Shown: piece by piece, positions 1 through 7,318 of the stretch | How positions within the stretch are numbered: position 1 is the stretch's first letter | How the letters are laid out: every line of letters begins with the position of its first letter | Assembly: GCA_036491755.1 (NCBI GenBank) | Contig: DASXBJ010000088.1 | Span: 1 to 17,565, forward strand | Source: DASXBJ01 sp036491755 | Lineage (GTDB): Bacteria; Chloroflexota; Dormibacteria; Dormibacterales; Dormibacteraceae | Reading direction: 5' to 3' | DNA: 17,565 nt | The notes under the pieces: generated by a model | What the model was told of the DNA's origin: nothing | Database searches by the model: none | What the model saw: only the letters and a program-made list of their open reading frames with translations | Made by a program: the position numbers and the translations under genes

Positions 1-110
1 CCCGTGCGCTCGATGCGCTTCAGGAACTGCTTGGGGATGATCTGGTCGGTGTCCACGTCCGCCCGGTCGAGCGGCGCCATCCGGCCAGTGACGCGCTTCA
101 CACTCTCCAC
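1..110 (-). CDS. leuD: 3-isopropylmalate dehydratase small subunit, N-terminal part (cut by window edge)
   Basis: Small subunit of isopropylmalate isomerase, which with LeuC converts 2-isopropylmalate to 3-isopropylmalate in leucine synthesis in the cytoplasm. Only the first 36 codons are in the window. The visible residues include RMAPLDRADVDTDQIIPKQF, the family's N-terminal signature (LD-x-x-x-VDTD-x-IIPKQFL), so the assignment is firm despite the truncation. The GTG at 110 is chosen as start because it lies three bases after the leuC stop and places the VDTD motif at the usual distance. A second in-frame GTG at 101 is possible. No strong Shine-Dalgarno is visible, so translation may be coupled to leuC. 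Confidence 0.9.
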   Translation of the reverse strand, partial: MESVKRVTGRMAPLDRADVDTDQIIPKQFLKRIERT

Positions 111-113
111 TTG

Positions 114-1502
114 CTAGAGCAGCTCACGCACGTCGATCAGGTGGCCGGTGATGGCTGCGGCGGCGGCCATCGGCGGGCTCATCAGGTGGGTGCGGCCGCC
201 CGAACCCTGCCGGCCTTCGAAGTTCCGGTTCGAGGTCGAGGCGCAGCGCTCGCCTGGCGCCAGGATGTCGGGGTTCATGCCCAGGCACATCGAGCAGCCT
301 GCGTTGCGCCATTCGAAGCCGGCAGCCTTGAACACCAGGTCGAGGCCCTCATCCTCGGCGACCCGCTTCACTGAAGTCGAGCCCGGCACGACCATCGCCC
401 GCACGCGCGGGTGGACGTGCTTGCCGTGGATCACCTGGGCCGCGGCGCGCAGGTCCTCGATGCGCGCGTTGGTGCAGGAGCCGATGAACACGCGGTCGAT
501 CACGATGTCGGAGAGCGCGGTCCCGGGCTTCAAGTCCATGTACTTGAGCGCCCGCTCGTCAGTGTCCGAGCGCGGGGAGGGGACCCGGCCGGTCACCGCC
601 ATCACCTGCCCGGGGTTGGTGCCCCAGGTGACATGCGGCTCGAGGCGAGTCGCGTCGAGCGCGATGTCGCCATCGAACAGGGCGCCCTCGTCGGTGGTCA
701 ACGAGCGCCAGTAGGCGAGCGCGTCCTCCCACGCCGCGCCGCGCGGAGCGTGAGGCTTGCCCTCCATGTATTTGAAGGTCGTGTCGTCGGGGGCGATCAT
801 GCCGGCCTTGGCGCCCCACTCGATCGACATGTTGCACACGGTCATGCGGCCTTCCATCGAAAGCGCGCGGATCGTGGAGCCGCGGTACTCGACCAGGTGG
901 CCCTGGCCCTGCGAGATGCCCGTCCGCCCGATCACCCCGAGGACGATGTCCTTCGCGGTGACCCCGATGGGCAGCTCACCTTCGACGGTCACCGCCAGGT
1001 CGCCGAGCTTTTTCTGGGGCAGGCACTGGGTGGCGAGCACAAGCTCGACCTCCGAGGTTCCGATGCCGAAGGCGAGCGCGCCAAAGGCTCCATGCGTGGA
1101 GGTGTGGGAGTCGCCGCATACGATCAGCATCCCGGGCTGGGTCAGGCCCAGCTCCGGACCGATCACATGCACGATGCCCTGGCGCCGGGCGCCGATCTGG
1201 TGGAGGGGGATGCCCTCGCGGCGGCAGTTCTCGGCCAGGACCTCCATCTGCTTGCGCGAGAGCTCGTCGGCCGCCCGCACGCCGCCTTTGGTGGGGACGT
1301 TGTGGTCCATGGTCGCCACGGTCAGGTCCGGCCGGCGCACCCGCCTTCCGGCCAGCAGCAGGCCCTCGAACGCCTGGGGCGAGGTCACCTCGTGGACCAG
1401 GTGGAGGTCGACGAAAAGGAGGTCCGGCTCGCCCGGCGTCGAGCTCACCACATGGGCGTCCCACAGCTTCTGGGCCAGGGTCCGGGACAGCGGCTTTGCC
1501 AT
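114..1502 (-). CDS. leuC: 3-isopropylmalate dehydratase large subunit
   Basis: Large, [4Fe-4S]-carrying subunit of isopropylmalate isomerase (aconitase superfamily), working with LeuD. The 462-residue product is close to the usual 465-470. Cluster ligands are visible as Cys343 (GSCTNARIED) and Cys403/Cys406 (NAGCSMC), matching the family's C-x59-C-x2-C spacing. MDHNVP (near 65), GDSHTSTHGAFG (near 130) and NRNFEGRQG (near 425) are also family signatures. I chose the ATG at 1502 (MAKPLSRT) because homologues start there. The frame stays open to 1745, but that extension is low-complexity and antisense to the ilv leader. No clear ribosome binding site precedes the ATG; a TAAAGT hexamer at 1518-1513 on the minus strand could be a -10 giving a very short leader. 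leuD follows after three bases. The gene is divergent from the ilv operon. Confidence 0.97.
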   Translation of the reverse strand: MAKPLSRTLAQKLWDAHVVSSTPGEPDLLFVDLHLVHEVTSPQAFEGLLLAGRRVRRPDLTVATMDHNVPTKGGVRAADELSRKQMEVLAENCRREGIPLHQIGARRQGIVHVIGPELGLTQPGMLIVCGDSHTSTHGAFGALAFGIGTSEVELVLATQCLPQKKLGDLAVTVEGELPIGVTAKDIVLGVIGRTGISQGQGHLVEYRGSTIRALSMEGRMTVCNMSIEWGAKAGMIAPDDTTFKYMEGKPHAPRGAAWEDALAYWRSLTTDEGALFDGDIALDATRLEPHVTWGTNPGQVMAVTGRVPSPRSDTDERALKYMDLKPGTALSDIVIDRVFIGSCTNARIEDLRAAAQVIHGKHVHPRVRAMVVPGSTSVKRVAEDEGLDLVFKAAGFEWRNAGCSMCLGMNPDILAPGERCASTSNRNFEGRQGSGGRTHLMSPPMAAAAAITGHLIDVRELL

Positions 1503-1583
1503 GGGAACGCCAACTTTACCCAATGCCTGTGGATAAGAAATTGTGGCTCGGGCACAACTCCTCAGGCGGTCTCGCTCGTTAAG

Positions 1584-1682
1584 ATGCTGAAACACATGAC
1601 GAAGTCCGCCCGCGGCCTCGTAGCGCTCCTTGGCCTCCTTGGCCTCCTTGGCATTCTCCCCACGGGGGCGCGAGCGAACTAG
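1584..1682 (+). CDS. leucine-rich attenuator leader peptide of the ilv-leu operon
   Basis: A 32-codon ORF, ATG 1584 to TAG 1680-1682 (a second in-frame ATG at 1596 gives 28 codons). The core reads LVALLGLLGLLGIL: nine Leu codons in all, plus one Val and one Ile, the three end products of the operon. The Leu codons come partly from a perfect 9-base tandem repeat (CTC CTT GGC, three times), with CTT, GTA and ATT, which look uncommon in this GC-rich sequence. It lies just before a strong terminator and then ilvB, as expected of a ribosome-stalling leader. It has no convincing Shine-Dalgarno. Its composition also resembles a Sec signal peptide (Lys/Arg, hydrophobic run, ARA-N), but nothing is fused to it and the RNA context favours attenuation. 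Function is inferred from sequence. Confidence 0.82.
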   Translation: MLKHMTKSARGLVALLGLLGLLGILPTGARAN

Positions 1683-1715
1683 CAAACACCGCAAAGCAGA
1701 TCGCAAAAGCCCCCG
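1663..1715 (+). promoter_or_regulatory. predicted antiterminator of the ilv-leu attenuator
   Basis: Bases 1663-1669 (CGGGGGC) can pair with 1709-1715 (GCCCCCG). The helix continues as 1670-1673 (GCGA) with 1701-1704 (TCGC) across a four-base A bulge, giving 11 pairs. This captures the 5' arm of the terminator at 1706-1734, so the two structures exclude each other. A ribosome stalled on the Leu codons at 1626-1658 leaves 1663-1673 free and favours readthrough. A ribosome at the stop codon (1680-1682) covers that segment and favours termination. Pairing is seen in the sequence; the mechanism is inferred from known leu/ilv/trp attenuators. Confidence 0.72.
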
Positions 1716-1742
1716 ACCGAGAGGTGGGGGCTTTCTCTTTTT
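1706..1742 (+). terminator. intrinsic terminator (attenuator) before ilvB
   Basis: A perfect 9-base-pair stem, AAAGCCCCC (1706-1714) with GGGGGCTTT (1726-1734), an 11-base loop, then a T-rich tail CTCTTTTT (1735-1742). It sits 23 bases after the leader peptide stop and 31 bases before the ilvB start, with no gene ending nearby that would need a terminator. That position marks it as an attenuator rather than an operon end. Confidence 0.9.
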
Positions 1743-1773
1743 CACCCATCAAATCAGAGGAGTCAGAAAGAAA

Positions 1774-3465
1774 GTGACCGGAGCCGACATGGTGCTGGAA
1801 GCGCTGGAGCGCGAGGGAGTCGAGTTCATATTCGGCTACCCCGGCGGCGCCAACCTGCCCATCTACCAGCACCTCCCCGATCACCCGCGCTTGAAGCACA
1901 TCCTGGTCCGGCACGAGCAGGGCGCCGCTCACATGGCGGACGGCTACGCCCGCGCGTGCGGCAAGCCGGCCGTGGTGTTCGCCACCTCGGGTCCGGGGGC
2001 GCTCAACCTGGTGACCGGGCTCTGCACCGCGTACATGGACTCGGTCCCGATGATCGCCATCACCGGCCAGGTCGCCAGCACGCAGGTCGGCCGGGACGCC
2101 TTCCAGGAGTCGGACGTGATCGGCGCCACGAGCTCGGTGACCAAGCACAGCTACCTGGTCACGAGCATCGACCAGCTGCCGCGCGTCATCCACGAGGCCT
2201 TCCACATCGCGACCACAGGCCGGCCCGGCCCGGTCCTGATCGACATCTGCAAGGACGTCCAGCAGGCGGACGCCGAGCGCGTCACCCCCGACCGCCTTGA
2301 AATCCCGGGCTACCAGCTGAACGGCCACGTCGACCTCGGCCGCGCCCGCGAGGCCGCGCGAGCGGTGGCCGGCGCCGAGCGCCCCGTGATCCTCGCCGGC
2401 CACGGCGTGCTGCTGAGCCACGCGGAATCGGAGCTCAAGGACTTCGCCGAAAAAGCGGGCGCGCCGGTCGGCACCACCCTGCTCGGCATCGGAGCCTTCC
2501 CGGTCAACCACCCGCTGTCTCTCCACATGACCGGCTTCATGGGCACGGGCTGGAACCTGAAGGCAGTGCAGAACGCCGACGTTCTGATGATGGTCGGCAT
2601 GCGCGTCGACGACCGCGTCACTGCGCGGCTCGCCGACTTCGCACCGAAGGTCAAGACGTTCATCCACATCGACATCGACGGCTCGGAGATGGGCAAGAAC
2701 GTGCGGCCGCACATCGAGCTGGTCGCCGACGCCCGCAACGCCCTCGAGGCCATGACCCCGAATCTCGGCACGCTGGACGCCGGGCGCGGCCAGTGGCTTG
2801 CGCAGATCGATGCATGGCGAGAGGAGCACCCCCTGAAGTACACGCACACCACCGCCAACGGCCCGCTTCAGCCGCAGGACGTACTGATGGACATGTACAG
2901 GCGATGTGACGATGACGCGATCGTGGTCGCCGACGTCGGCCAGAACCAGATCTGGGCGGCGCTGTGGTGGAACTACAACCGTCCCGGCCTGTTTCTCAAC
3001 TCCGGGGGCGCCGGCACGATGGGCTTCGCCCTTCCCGCCGCGATCGGCGCGAAATTCGCCCGACCGGACAAGGCCGTGTGGTGTGTCGCGGGCGAGGGCG
3101 GCTTCGTCATGACGGCGCAGGAGCTGTCGGTGGCGGTCGAGCACCAGCTGGACATCAAGATCGTCCTGCTCAACAACTTCTCGCTGGGCATGGTCCGCCA
3201 GTTCCAGGACGATTTCTACGGCGGCGTCCGCTCGCAATCGGATCTGACCCACATGCCGGACTTCGTGAAGCTCTCCGAGGCGTACGGCATGCCGGCGATC
3301 CGAGTCGACCGGCTCGAAGAGGTCGGACCCGCGATGGACAGGGCCGAGGAGACCAGGGGCCCCTTCCTGATCGACTTCCGCATCGACCCCGAGGCCAACG
3401 TCTATCCAATCGTCCCGCTGGGCAAGAGCCTGCACGATTTCTGGGAGGCACCTGAATATGACTGA
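1774..3465 (+). CDS. ilvB: acetolactate synthase (AHAS) large subunit
   Basis: ThDP- and FAD-dependent catalytic subunit that condenses pyruvate with pyruvate or 2-oxobutyrate, the first shared step of Val, Leu and Ile synthesis. It has 563 residues, the normal length. Visible features are FGYPGGA (20-26), catalytic Glu48 in RHEQGAAHMADGYAR, the FAD-domain GMRVDDRVT and the C-terminal ThDP domain ending in LLNN. Two unusual residues: the metal-binding GDG motif reads GEG (Glu441), and the Trp of the usual MVRQWQ, a site of herbicide-resistance mutations, is Phe477. GTG at 1774 is chosen because AGAGGAG lies 11 bases upstream and homologues begin TGA-x-x-V; ATG 1789 is the alternative. The gene overlaps ilvN by eight bases and lies under the leucine attenuator. 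The adjacent ilvN argues against other ThDP enzymes. Confidence 0.95.
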   Translation: MTGADMVLEALEREGVEFIFGYPGGANLPIYQHLPDHPRLKHILVRHEQGAAHMADGYARACGKPAVVFATSGPGALNLVTGLCTAYMDSVPMIAITGQVASTQVGRDAFQESDVIGATSSVTKHSYLVTSIDQLPRVIHEAFHIATTGRPGPVLIDICKDVQQADAERVTPDRLEIPGYQLNGHVDLGRAREAARAVAGAERPVILAGHGVLLSHAESELKDFAEKAGAPVGTTLLGIGAFPVNHPLSLHMTGFMGTGWNLKAVQNADVLMMVGMRVDDRVTARLADFAPKVKTFIHIDIDGSEMGKNVRPHIELVADARNALEAMTPNLGTLDAGRGQWLAQIDAWREEHPLKYTHTTANGPLQPQDVLMDMYRRCDDDAIVVADVGQNQIWAALWWNYNRPGLFLNSGGAGTMGFALPAAIGAKFARPDKAVWCVAGEGGFVMTAQELSVAVEHQLDIKIVLLNNFSLGMVRQFQDDFYGGVRSQSDLTHMPDFVKLSEAYGMPAIRVDRLEEVGPAMDRAEETRGPFLIDFRIDPEANVYPIVPLGKSLHDFWEAPEYD

Positions 3466-3976
3466 GCATCCTCACCCCGTTGCGGTCGCCACGCGACCGG
3501 CACCTGACCGAGAGGCTCGCGTGCGCGTTCTGTCCGTGCTCCTCGAGGATGGCCCGAACACTTTGAGCAAGGTCTCGGGGCTCATCCGGCGCAAGGGTTT
3601 CCACGTCCGTTCCATCTCAGTCGGACCAAGCCGGCAGCCGGGCCGCTCGCGCATGACCCTATCCGTCGACGCCGGCCACGCCGAGACCGACCAGGTCCGC
3701 AAGCAGCTCGAGCGCGTCGTCGAGGTGATCGAGGTCGAGGACGTGACGAGCGAGGATGTGCACAGCCGCGAGCTGGTCGTCGCGAAGGTCAGGGCGGATC
3801 AGGTCCCGCGCCTGGTGCAGCGAGGCGCCAAGGTGCTGCAAGCGGCAGACGGAGGCACCACCGTCGAGTTCGCCGGCGACGGCAAGGCCGTCGGCGACTT
3901 CATCGAGGATCTGATGCAGCACGGGGTTGTGGACGTGGCGCGCTCCGGGCCGGTCGTGATGAGGAGGAGCGCATGA
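3458..3976 (+). CDS. ilvN: acetolactate synthase small (regulatory) subunit
   Basis: Regulatory subunit that activates IlvB and usually confers valine feedback inhibition. It has 172 residues, typical of the family. The ACT domain spans about residues 21-95 (RVLSVLLEDGPNTLSKVSGLI; RKGFHVRSISVG), followed by the IlvN C-terminal domain (SRELVVAKV). The first ~18 residues are a Pro/Ala-rich extension before the ACT domain. It starts inside ilvB (eight-base overlap) and ends in an ATGA overlap with ilvC, implying translational coupling and matched dosage of the two AHAS subunits. The normal ligand specificity (valine) is known for the family and cannot be read directly here. Confidence 0.95.
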   Translation: MTEHPHPVAVATRPAPDREARVRVLSVLLEDGPNTLSKVSGLIRRKGFHVRSISVGPSRQPGRSRMTLSVDAGHAETDQVRKQLERVVEVIEVEDVTSEDVHSRELVVAKVRADQVPRLVQRGAKVLQAADGGTTVEFAGDGKAVGDFIEDLMQHGVVDVARSGPVVMRRSA

Positions 3977-4965
3977 AGATCAACTACGACGCCGATTGCC
4001 CGCCGCACCTGGGCGAGCCCGTGGCCGTCATCGGGTACGGCAGCCAGGGTCGAGCGCACGCGCTCAACCTGCGCGACAGTGGCGAGGATGTGCGGGTCGG
4101 CCTTTACCCGGGCAGCCAATCGATCGCGCGCGTCGAGGCGGACGGCCTGCGGGCGGTCCCGGTGCCGGAAGCGGTCTCCGAAGCCACGGTGGTCATGGTG
4201 CTGACGCCGGACGCCGGCCAGGGCAAGCTGTTCCGCGACTCGATCGAGAAGCACCTGCAGCCCGGCACGATGCTGATGTTCGCCCACGGCTTTGCCATCC
4301 ACTTCGCGCAGATCAAGCCGAACCAGGACATCGACGTCGCGATGATCGCGCCCAAGGGCCCCGGCCACCTGGTGCGCAGCACCTACGTCCAGGGCATGGG
4401 CGTGCCCGCCCTCATCGCGATCCACCAGGATTCGTCCGGCCACGCCAAGGCGAGGGCCCTCGCCTACGCCAGGGCTCTGGGCGCGGGCCGCGCGGGCATC
4501 GTCGAAACCACGTTCAAAGAGGAGACGGAAACCGACCTCTTCGGCGAGCAGGCCGTCCTGTGCGGCGGGGTCAGCTCGCTGGTCAAGACCGGTTTCGAGA
4601 CGCTGGTCGAGGCCGGCTACCAGCCGGAGATCGCGTACTTCGAGGTCCTGCACGAGCTGAAGCTCATCGTCGACCTCATGTATCGCGGCGGCCTCGGTTT
4701 CATGCGCTACTCGGTTTCGGACACCGCCGAGTACGGCGATTACGTGTCGGGGCCGAAGGTCATCGACAGCCACGTGCGCGACTCGATGCGCAAGGTGCTC
4801 CACGAGATCCAGGACGGCAGCTTTGCCGAGAAGTGGCTGGACGAGAACTCAAACGGAAGGGAGGGATTCATGACGATGCGCCGCCAGGACTCGGAACACC
4901 AGATAGAGAAGGTCGGTCGTGAGCTGCGCTCGATGATGACCTGGTTGGAGCCTGTAGAGAAATGA
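3973..4965 (+). CDS. ilvC: ketol-acid reductoisomerase, class I
   Basis: Mg2+- and NAD(P)H-dependent enzyme that isomerises and reduces acetolactate and acetohydroxybutyrate. Its 330 residues are the class I length. The Rossmann motif GYGSQGRAHALNL begins at residue 21 (the usual His after GSQG is Arg27). The cofactor loop is LRDSGEDVRVGLYPGS. Metal ligands are Asp188 and Glu192 (TDLFGEQ) and Glu224 and Glu228 (YFEVLHELKL), all conserved. The Ser-containing cofactor loop suggests NADPH preference, an inference. The start ATG overlaps the ilvN stop (ATGA), and the stop overlaps the leuA start in the same way. Confidence 0.97.
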   Translation: MKINYDADCPPHLGEPVAVIGYGSQGRAHALNLRDSGEDVRVGLYPGSQSIARVEADGLRAVPVPEAVSEATVVMVLTPDAGQGKLFRDSIEKHLQPGTMLMFAHGFAIHFAQIKPNQDIDVAMIAPKGPGHLVRSTYVQGMGVPALIAIHQDSSGHAKARALAYARALGAGRAGIVETTFKEETETDLFGEQAVLCGGVSSLVKTGFETLVEAGYQPEIAYFEVLHELKLIVDLMYRGGLGFMRYSVSDTAEYGDYVSGPKVIDSHVRDSMRKVLHEIQDGSFAEKWLDENSNGREGFMTMRRQDSEHQIEKVGRELRSMMTWLEPVEK

Positions 4966-6257
4966 CCAGCACGAGCCCGGACCGCGTATTCATCTTCGAC
5001 ACGACGCTGCGCGACGGCGAGCAGTCGCCCGGCTTCCACCTCGACGCGAACTCCAAGGTGCGGATCGCGCGCCAGCTGGAGAAGCTCGGCGTGGACGTCA
5101 TCGAGGCCGGTTTCCCGATCTCGTCTCCGGGCGACTTCGACGCCTGCCGGCGCATCGCTCGGGAGATCCGCGGCGCGAGCGTGACCGCGCTGGCCCGTGC
5201 GGTGAAAGAAGACATCGACGCGGTATGGGGCGCCATCAAGGAGGCCGAGAAGCCGCAGATCCACATCGTGCTGTCCGTCTCCGACGTGCACATCGATCGC
5301 AAGCTGGGCATGACGCGCGAGCAGGTGCTGAAGCGTGGCGCCGAGATGGTCGCTTACGCGCGCTCCCTTTGCGATGACGTGCAGTACTCGCCCGAGGATG
5401 CGGGACGCGCCGACATCGACTACCTGGTCGAGACGGTCGAGACCATGATCGCCGCGGGCGCCAACGTGATCAACATCCCCGACACGACCGGCTACTGCCT
5501 GCCCTGGGAGTTCGGCGAGATCGTCCGGCGCACGATCACCGAGGCTCGCGGCAGCGAGAAGGCGCTGTTCTCGGTGCACTGCCACAACGACCTCGGACTG
5601 GCCGTGGCGAACACGCTGGCCGCGCTGTCGGCCGGCGCGCGGCGGGTCGAGTGCACCATCAACGGCATCGGCGAGCGGGCCGGCAACACGTCTCTGGAGG
5701 AGGTGGTGATGCTGGTCAACGTGCGCCAGTCCAAGCTCGGCTTGGAGTGCGGCGTCAACACCCAGGAGATCACGCGCACGTCGCGCCTGGTCGCCGAGCT
5801 GACCGGCACGCCGGTGCAGCCGAACAAGGCCGTCGTCGGAGCCAACGCGTTTGCTCACGCCTCGGGCATCCACCAGGACGGGGTGCTGAAGGATCGCCTG
5901 AACTACGAGATCATGAAGCCGGAGGACGTCGGCCTGGCCGACTCGCGCATCGTGCTGACCGCACGCTCAGGGCGCCACGCGTTTCACCATCGCTTGAACC
6001 GGTTGGGCATCACGCTCGTCGACGGCAACGTGGAGGGGGCATGGCAGCGGTTCCTCGAGGTGGCCGACACCAAGAAAGAGGTGACCGACGAGGACCTGCG
6101 CAAGATCGTCGCCACGACCGAGGCGAACGGGAACGGGCACGCTGGCGGGAACGGCAACGGCAACGGCAACGAGGGCAACGGACATCCGCCCGTCACCGAC
6201 CAGCTGCACGACCACAACCACGTGGCCGACACGCTTCGCCATTTAATCTTCGGATGA
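4962..6257 (+). CDS. leuA: 2-isopropylmalate synthase lacking the C-terminal regulatory domain
   Basis: Condenses 2-oxoisovalerate with acetyl-CoA, the first committed leucine step. The catalytic TIM barrel is complete: FDTTLRDGEQSPG from about residue 11, metal ligands His206 and His208 in HCHND, and NGIGERAGNTSLEE near 240. The linker subdomains are present (HASGIHQDGVLK; RSGRHAFHHRL). The usual LGKHSGRHA reads LTARSGRHA. At 431 residues it is about 80-90 shorter than regulated LeuA. After about residue 385 the leucine-binding dimer domain is absent, replaced by a Gly/Asn-rich stretch and a His/Asp-containing tail. Feedback inhibition by leucine is therefore probably lost. Homocitrate or citramalate synthase is possible by family, but the ilv operon and divergent leuCD favour LeuA. 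It is ATGA-coupled on both sides. Confidence 0.9.
   Translation: MTSTSPDRVFIFDTTLRDGEQSPGFHLDANSKVRIARQLEKLGVDVIEAGFPISSPGDFDACRRIAREIRGASVTALARAVKEDIDAVWGAIKEAEKPQIHIVLSVSDVHIDRKLGMTREQVLKRGAEMVAYARSLCDDVQYSPEDAGRADIDYLVETVETMIAAGANVINIPDTTGYCLPWEFGEIVRRTITEARGSEKALFSVHCHNDLGLAVANTLAALSAGARRVECTINGIGERAGNTSLEEVVMLVNVRQSKLGLECGVNTQEITRTSRLVAELTGTPVQPNKAVVGANAFAHASGIHQDGVLKDRLNYEIMKPEDVGLADSRIVLTARSGRHAFHHRLNRLGITLVDGNVEGAWQRFLEVADTKKEVTDEDLRKIVATTEANGNGHAGGNGNGNGNEGNGHPPVTDQLHDHNHVADTLRHLIFG
6123..6184 (+). repeat. hexanucleotide-like repeat encoding the Gly/Asn-rich tail of LeuA
   Basis: Degenerate in-frame copies of GGCAAC/GGGAAC, including three consecutive GGCAAC-type units, encode NGNGHAGGNGNGNGNEGNG. 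The period of six keeps the reading frame when copies are gained or lost. The tract lies exactly where the regulatory domain of LeuA would begin, so it looks like a disordered linker or tail. Copy number may vary between strains. Confidence 0.7.
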
Positions 6258-7117
6258 CGATGGGCTCCCCGCGAAACCAAGGCGCAGTCTCCGCAATCGT
6301 GGGGAAGAGGGTCGGATACCAGGGAGAGCCGGGCGCGTACTCGGACGAGGCGGTGGCGGCGGTATTTCCCGGCGGCGAGGCGGTTGGGCACCCGACCTTT
6401 CGCCAGGCCTTCGACGCCCTTTCGCTGGGCGCAGTCGACGCTGCCGTCCTACCCGTCGAGAACACGACCGCGGGCGTGGTCCAGGAGGTGTCCGACCTGC
6501 TGTGGGAGCTGCCCGGCCTGCGGATCGTGGGCGAGCATGTGCTCCCTGTTCGGCACTGCCTGCTCGGTTGGCCGGGCCCGGTGGAGCGCGCCCTTTCGCA
6601 TCCGCAGGCGCTGGCTCAGTGCGACCGGTACCTCCATTCGCGGCAGATTCGACCAGTCTCGTTCCACGACACGGCGGGGGCGGCTCGCGCGGTTTCGGAG
6701 AGGCGGGAGCCTGGCACCGCGGCGATCGCCAGCAAGTCCGCCGCGGCGCGTTACGGCCTGTACGTGCTGGCCGAGGGCATCCAGGACGACTCGGAGAACC
6801 GGACACGTTTCATCGTGGTCGAGCGAGGCGAGGCGGTCCGGCCGGCGCAGGCCACGGGCACGGCCAAGTGCTCGCTGGCTCTGGTCACCGCCGACCGGCC
6901 GGGCAGCCTCGCCCATGCGCTGGACTGCTTCGCGCGGCGCGGCTTGAACCTGACGCGGCTGGACAGCCGGCCGATGAAGGGGCGCCCGTTCGAGTACCGG
7001 TTCTACCTCGACTTTGCCGTCAACGGGAGCGGGGCCGAGGCCGAGTCGGCGCTGAACGACCTCGAGGAGGCAAGCGCGGAGATCAGGCTGTTCGGGACGT
7101 TTCCGGCGGCGAGCTGA
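6254..7117 (+). CDS. pheA: prephenate dehydratase (monofunctional, with ACT domain)
   Basis: Converts prephenate to phenylpyruvate in phenylalanine synthesis. It has 287 residues, the normal size for the stand-alone enzyme with no chorismate mutase fused. GYQGEPGAYSDEA lies near residue 17, LPVENTTAGVV near 70, SHPQA follows, and NRTRF carries the conserved Thr184. The C-terminal ACT domain has RPGSLAHAL and LDSRP, the family's GALA and ESRP phenylalanine-binding motifs with Glu changed to Asp. ATG 6254 overlaps the leuA stop (ATGA); ATG 6260 is a close alternative. As last gene of the operon it should be under branched-chain attenuation, unusual for a phenylalanine gene. No clear terminator follows. 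Confidence 0.93.
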   Translation: MTMGSPRNQGAVSAIVGKRVGYQGEPGAYSDEAVAAVFPGGEAVGHPTFRQAFDALSLGAVDAAVLPVENTTAGVVQEVSDLLWELPGLRIVGEHVLPVRHCLLGWPGPVERALSHPQALAQCDRYLHSRQIRPVSFHDTAGAARAVSERREPGTAAIASKSAAARYGLYVLAEGIQDDSENRTRFIVVERGEAVRPAQATGTAKCSLALVTADRPGSLAHALDCFARRGLNLTRLDSRPMKGRPFEYRFYLDFAVNGSGAEAESALNDLEEASAEIRLFGTFPAAS

Positions 7118-7169
7118 GGTTTCCCTCCCCTGCCGAGAAGGAGGCGCGCAGGCCGCGGCGGGAAGCACT

Positions 7170-7198
7170 TTGACCGCGACCTGCGACCGGCCTAAGGT
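7170..7198 (+). promoter_or_regulatory. possible sigma70-type promoter upstream of the XRE-TPR gene
   Basis: TTGACC (7170-7175), a 17-base spacer, then TAAGGT (7193-7198). The -35 is close to consensus, the -10 is weak. The predicted start near 7205 would fall inside the inverted repeat at 7202-7255, a natural place for repression. A competing candidate is TAAAGT at 7305-7310, eight bases before the GTG start, which would give a leaderless message. Confidence 0.4.
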
Positions 7199-7201
7199 AA
7201 C

Positions 7202-7255
7202 TTAACAAGTGGATTAAGTCCAGTCTTAGAAGTCCCTTGCTCGGAGACTTGTTAA
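7202..7255. repeat. perfect 9-base inverted repeat, possible operator
   Basis: TTAACAAGT (7202-7210) and ACTTGTTAA (7247-7255) are perfect reverse complements separated by 36 bases. They lie in an AT-rich island in an otherwise GC-rich window. A shorter TAAG/CTTA pair lies between them (7215-7228). The spacing, about 4.3 helical turns between arm centres, would suit two dimers bound on one DNA face. An operator for the adjacent XRE-type regulator is the obvious hypothesis; nothing here proves it. Confidence 0.45.
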
Positions 7256-7318
7256 AGAAAGATCAACGTCAGGGTGGCCTACGGCGTGGGGGAGTGAATT
7301 GCGCTAAAGTATCTTCCC

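Noticed and set aside
411..1583. Long plus-strand frame running into the leader peptide
   Set aside because: It is antisense to leuC, with a His/Arg/Asp-rich composition typical of shadow frames. Only the last 33 codons from ATG 1584 make sense as a leader.
1503..1745. N-terminal extension of leuC (open frame to 1745)
   Set aside because: The added residues are low-complexity (repeated KEA/AKE) and antisense to the leader peptide and terminator; LeuC homologues begin at the MAKPLSRT position.
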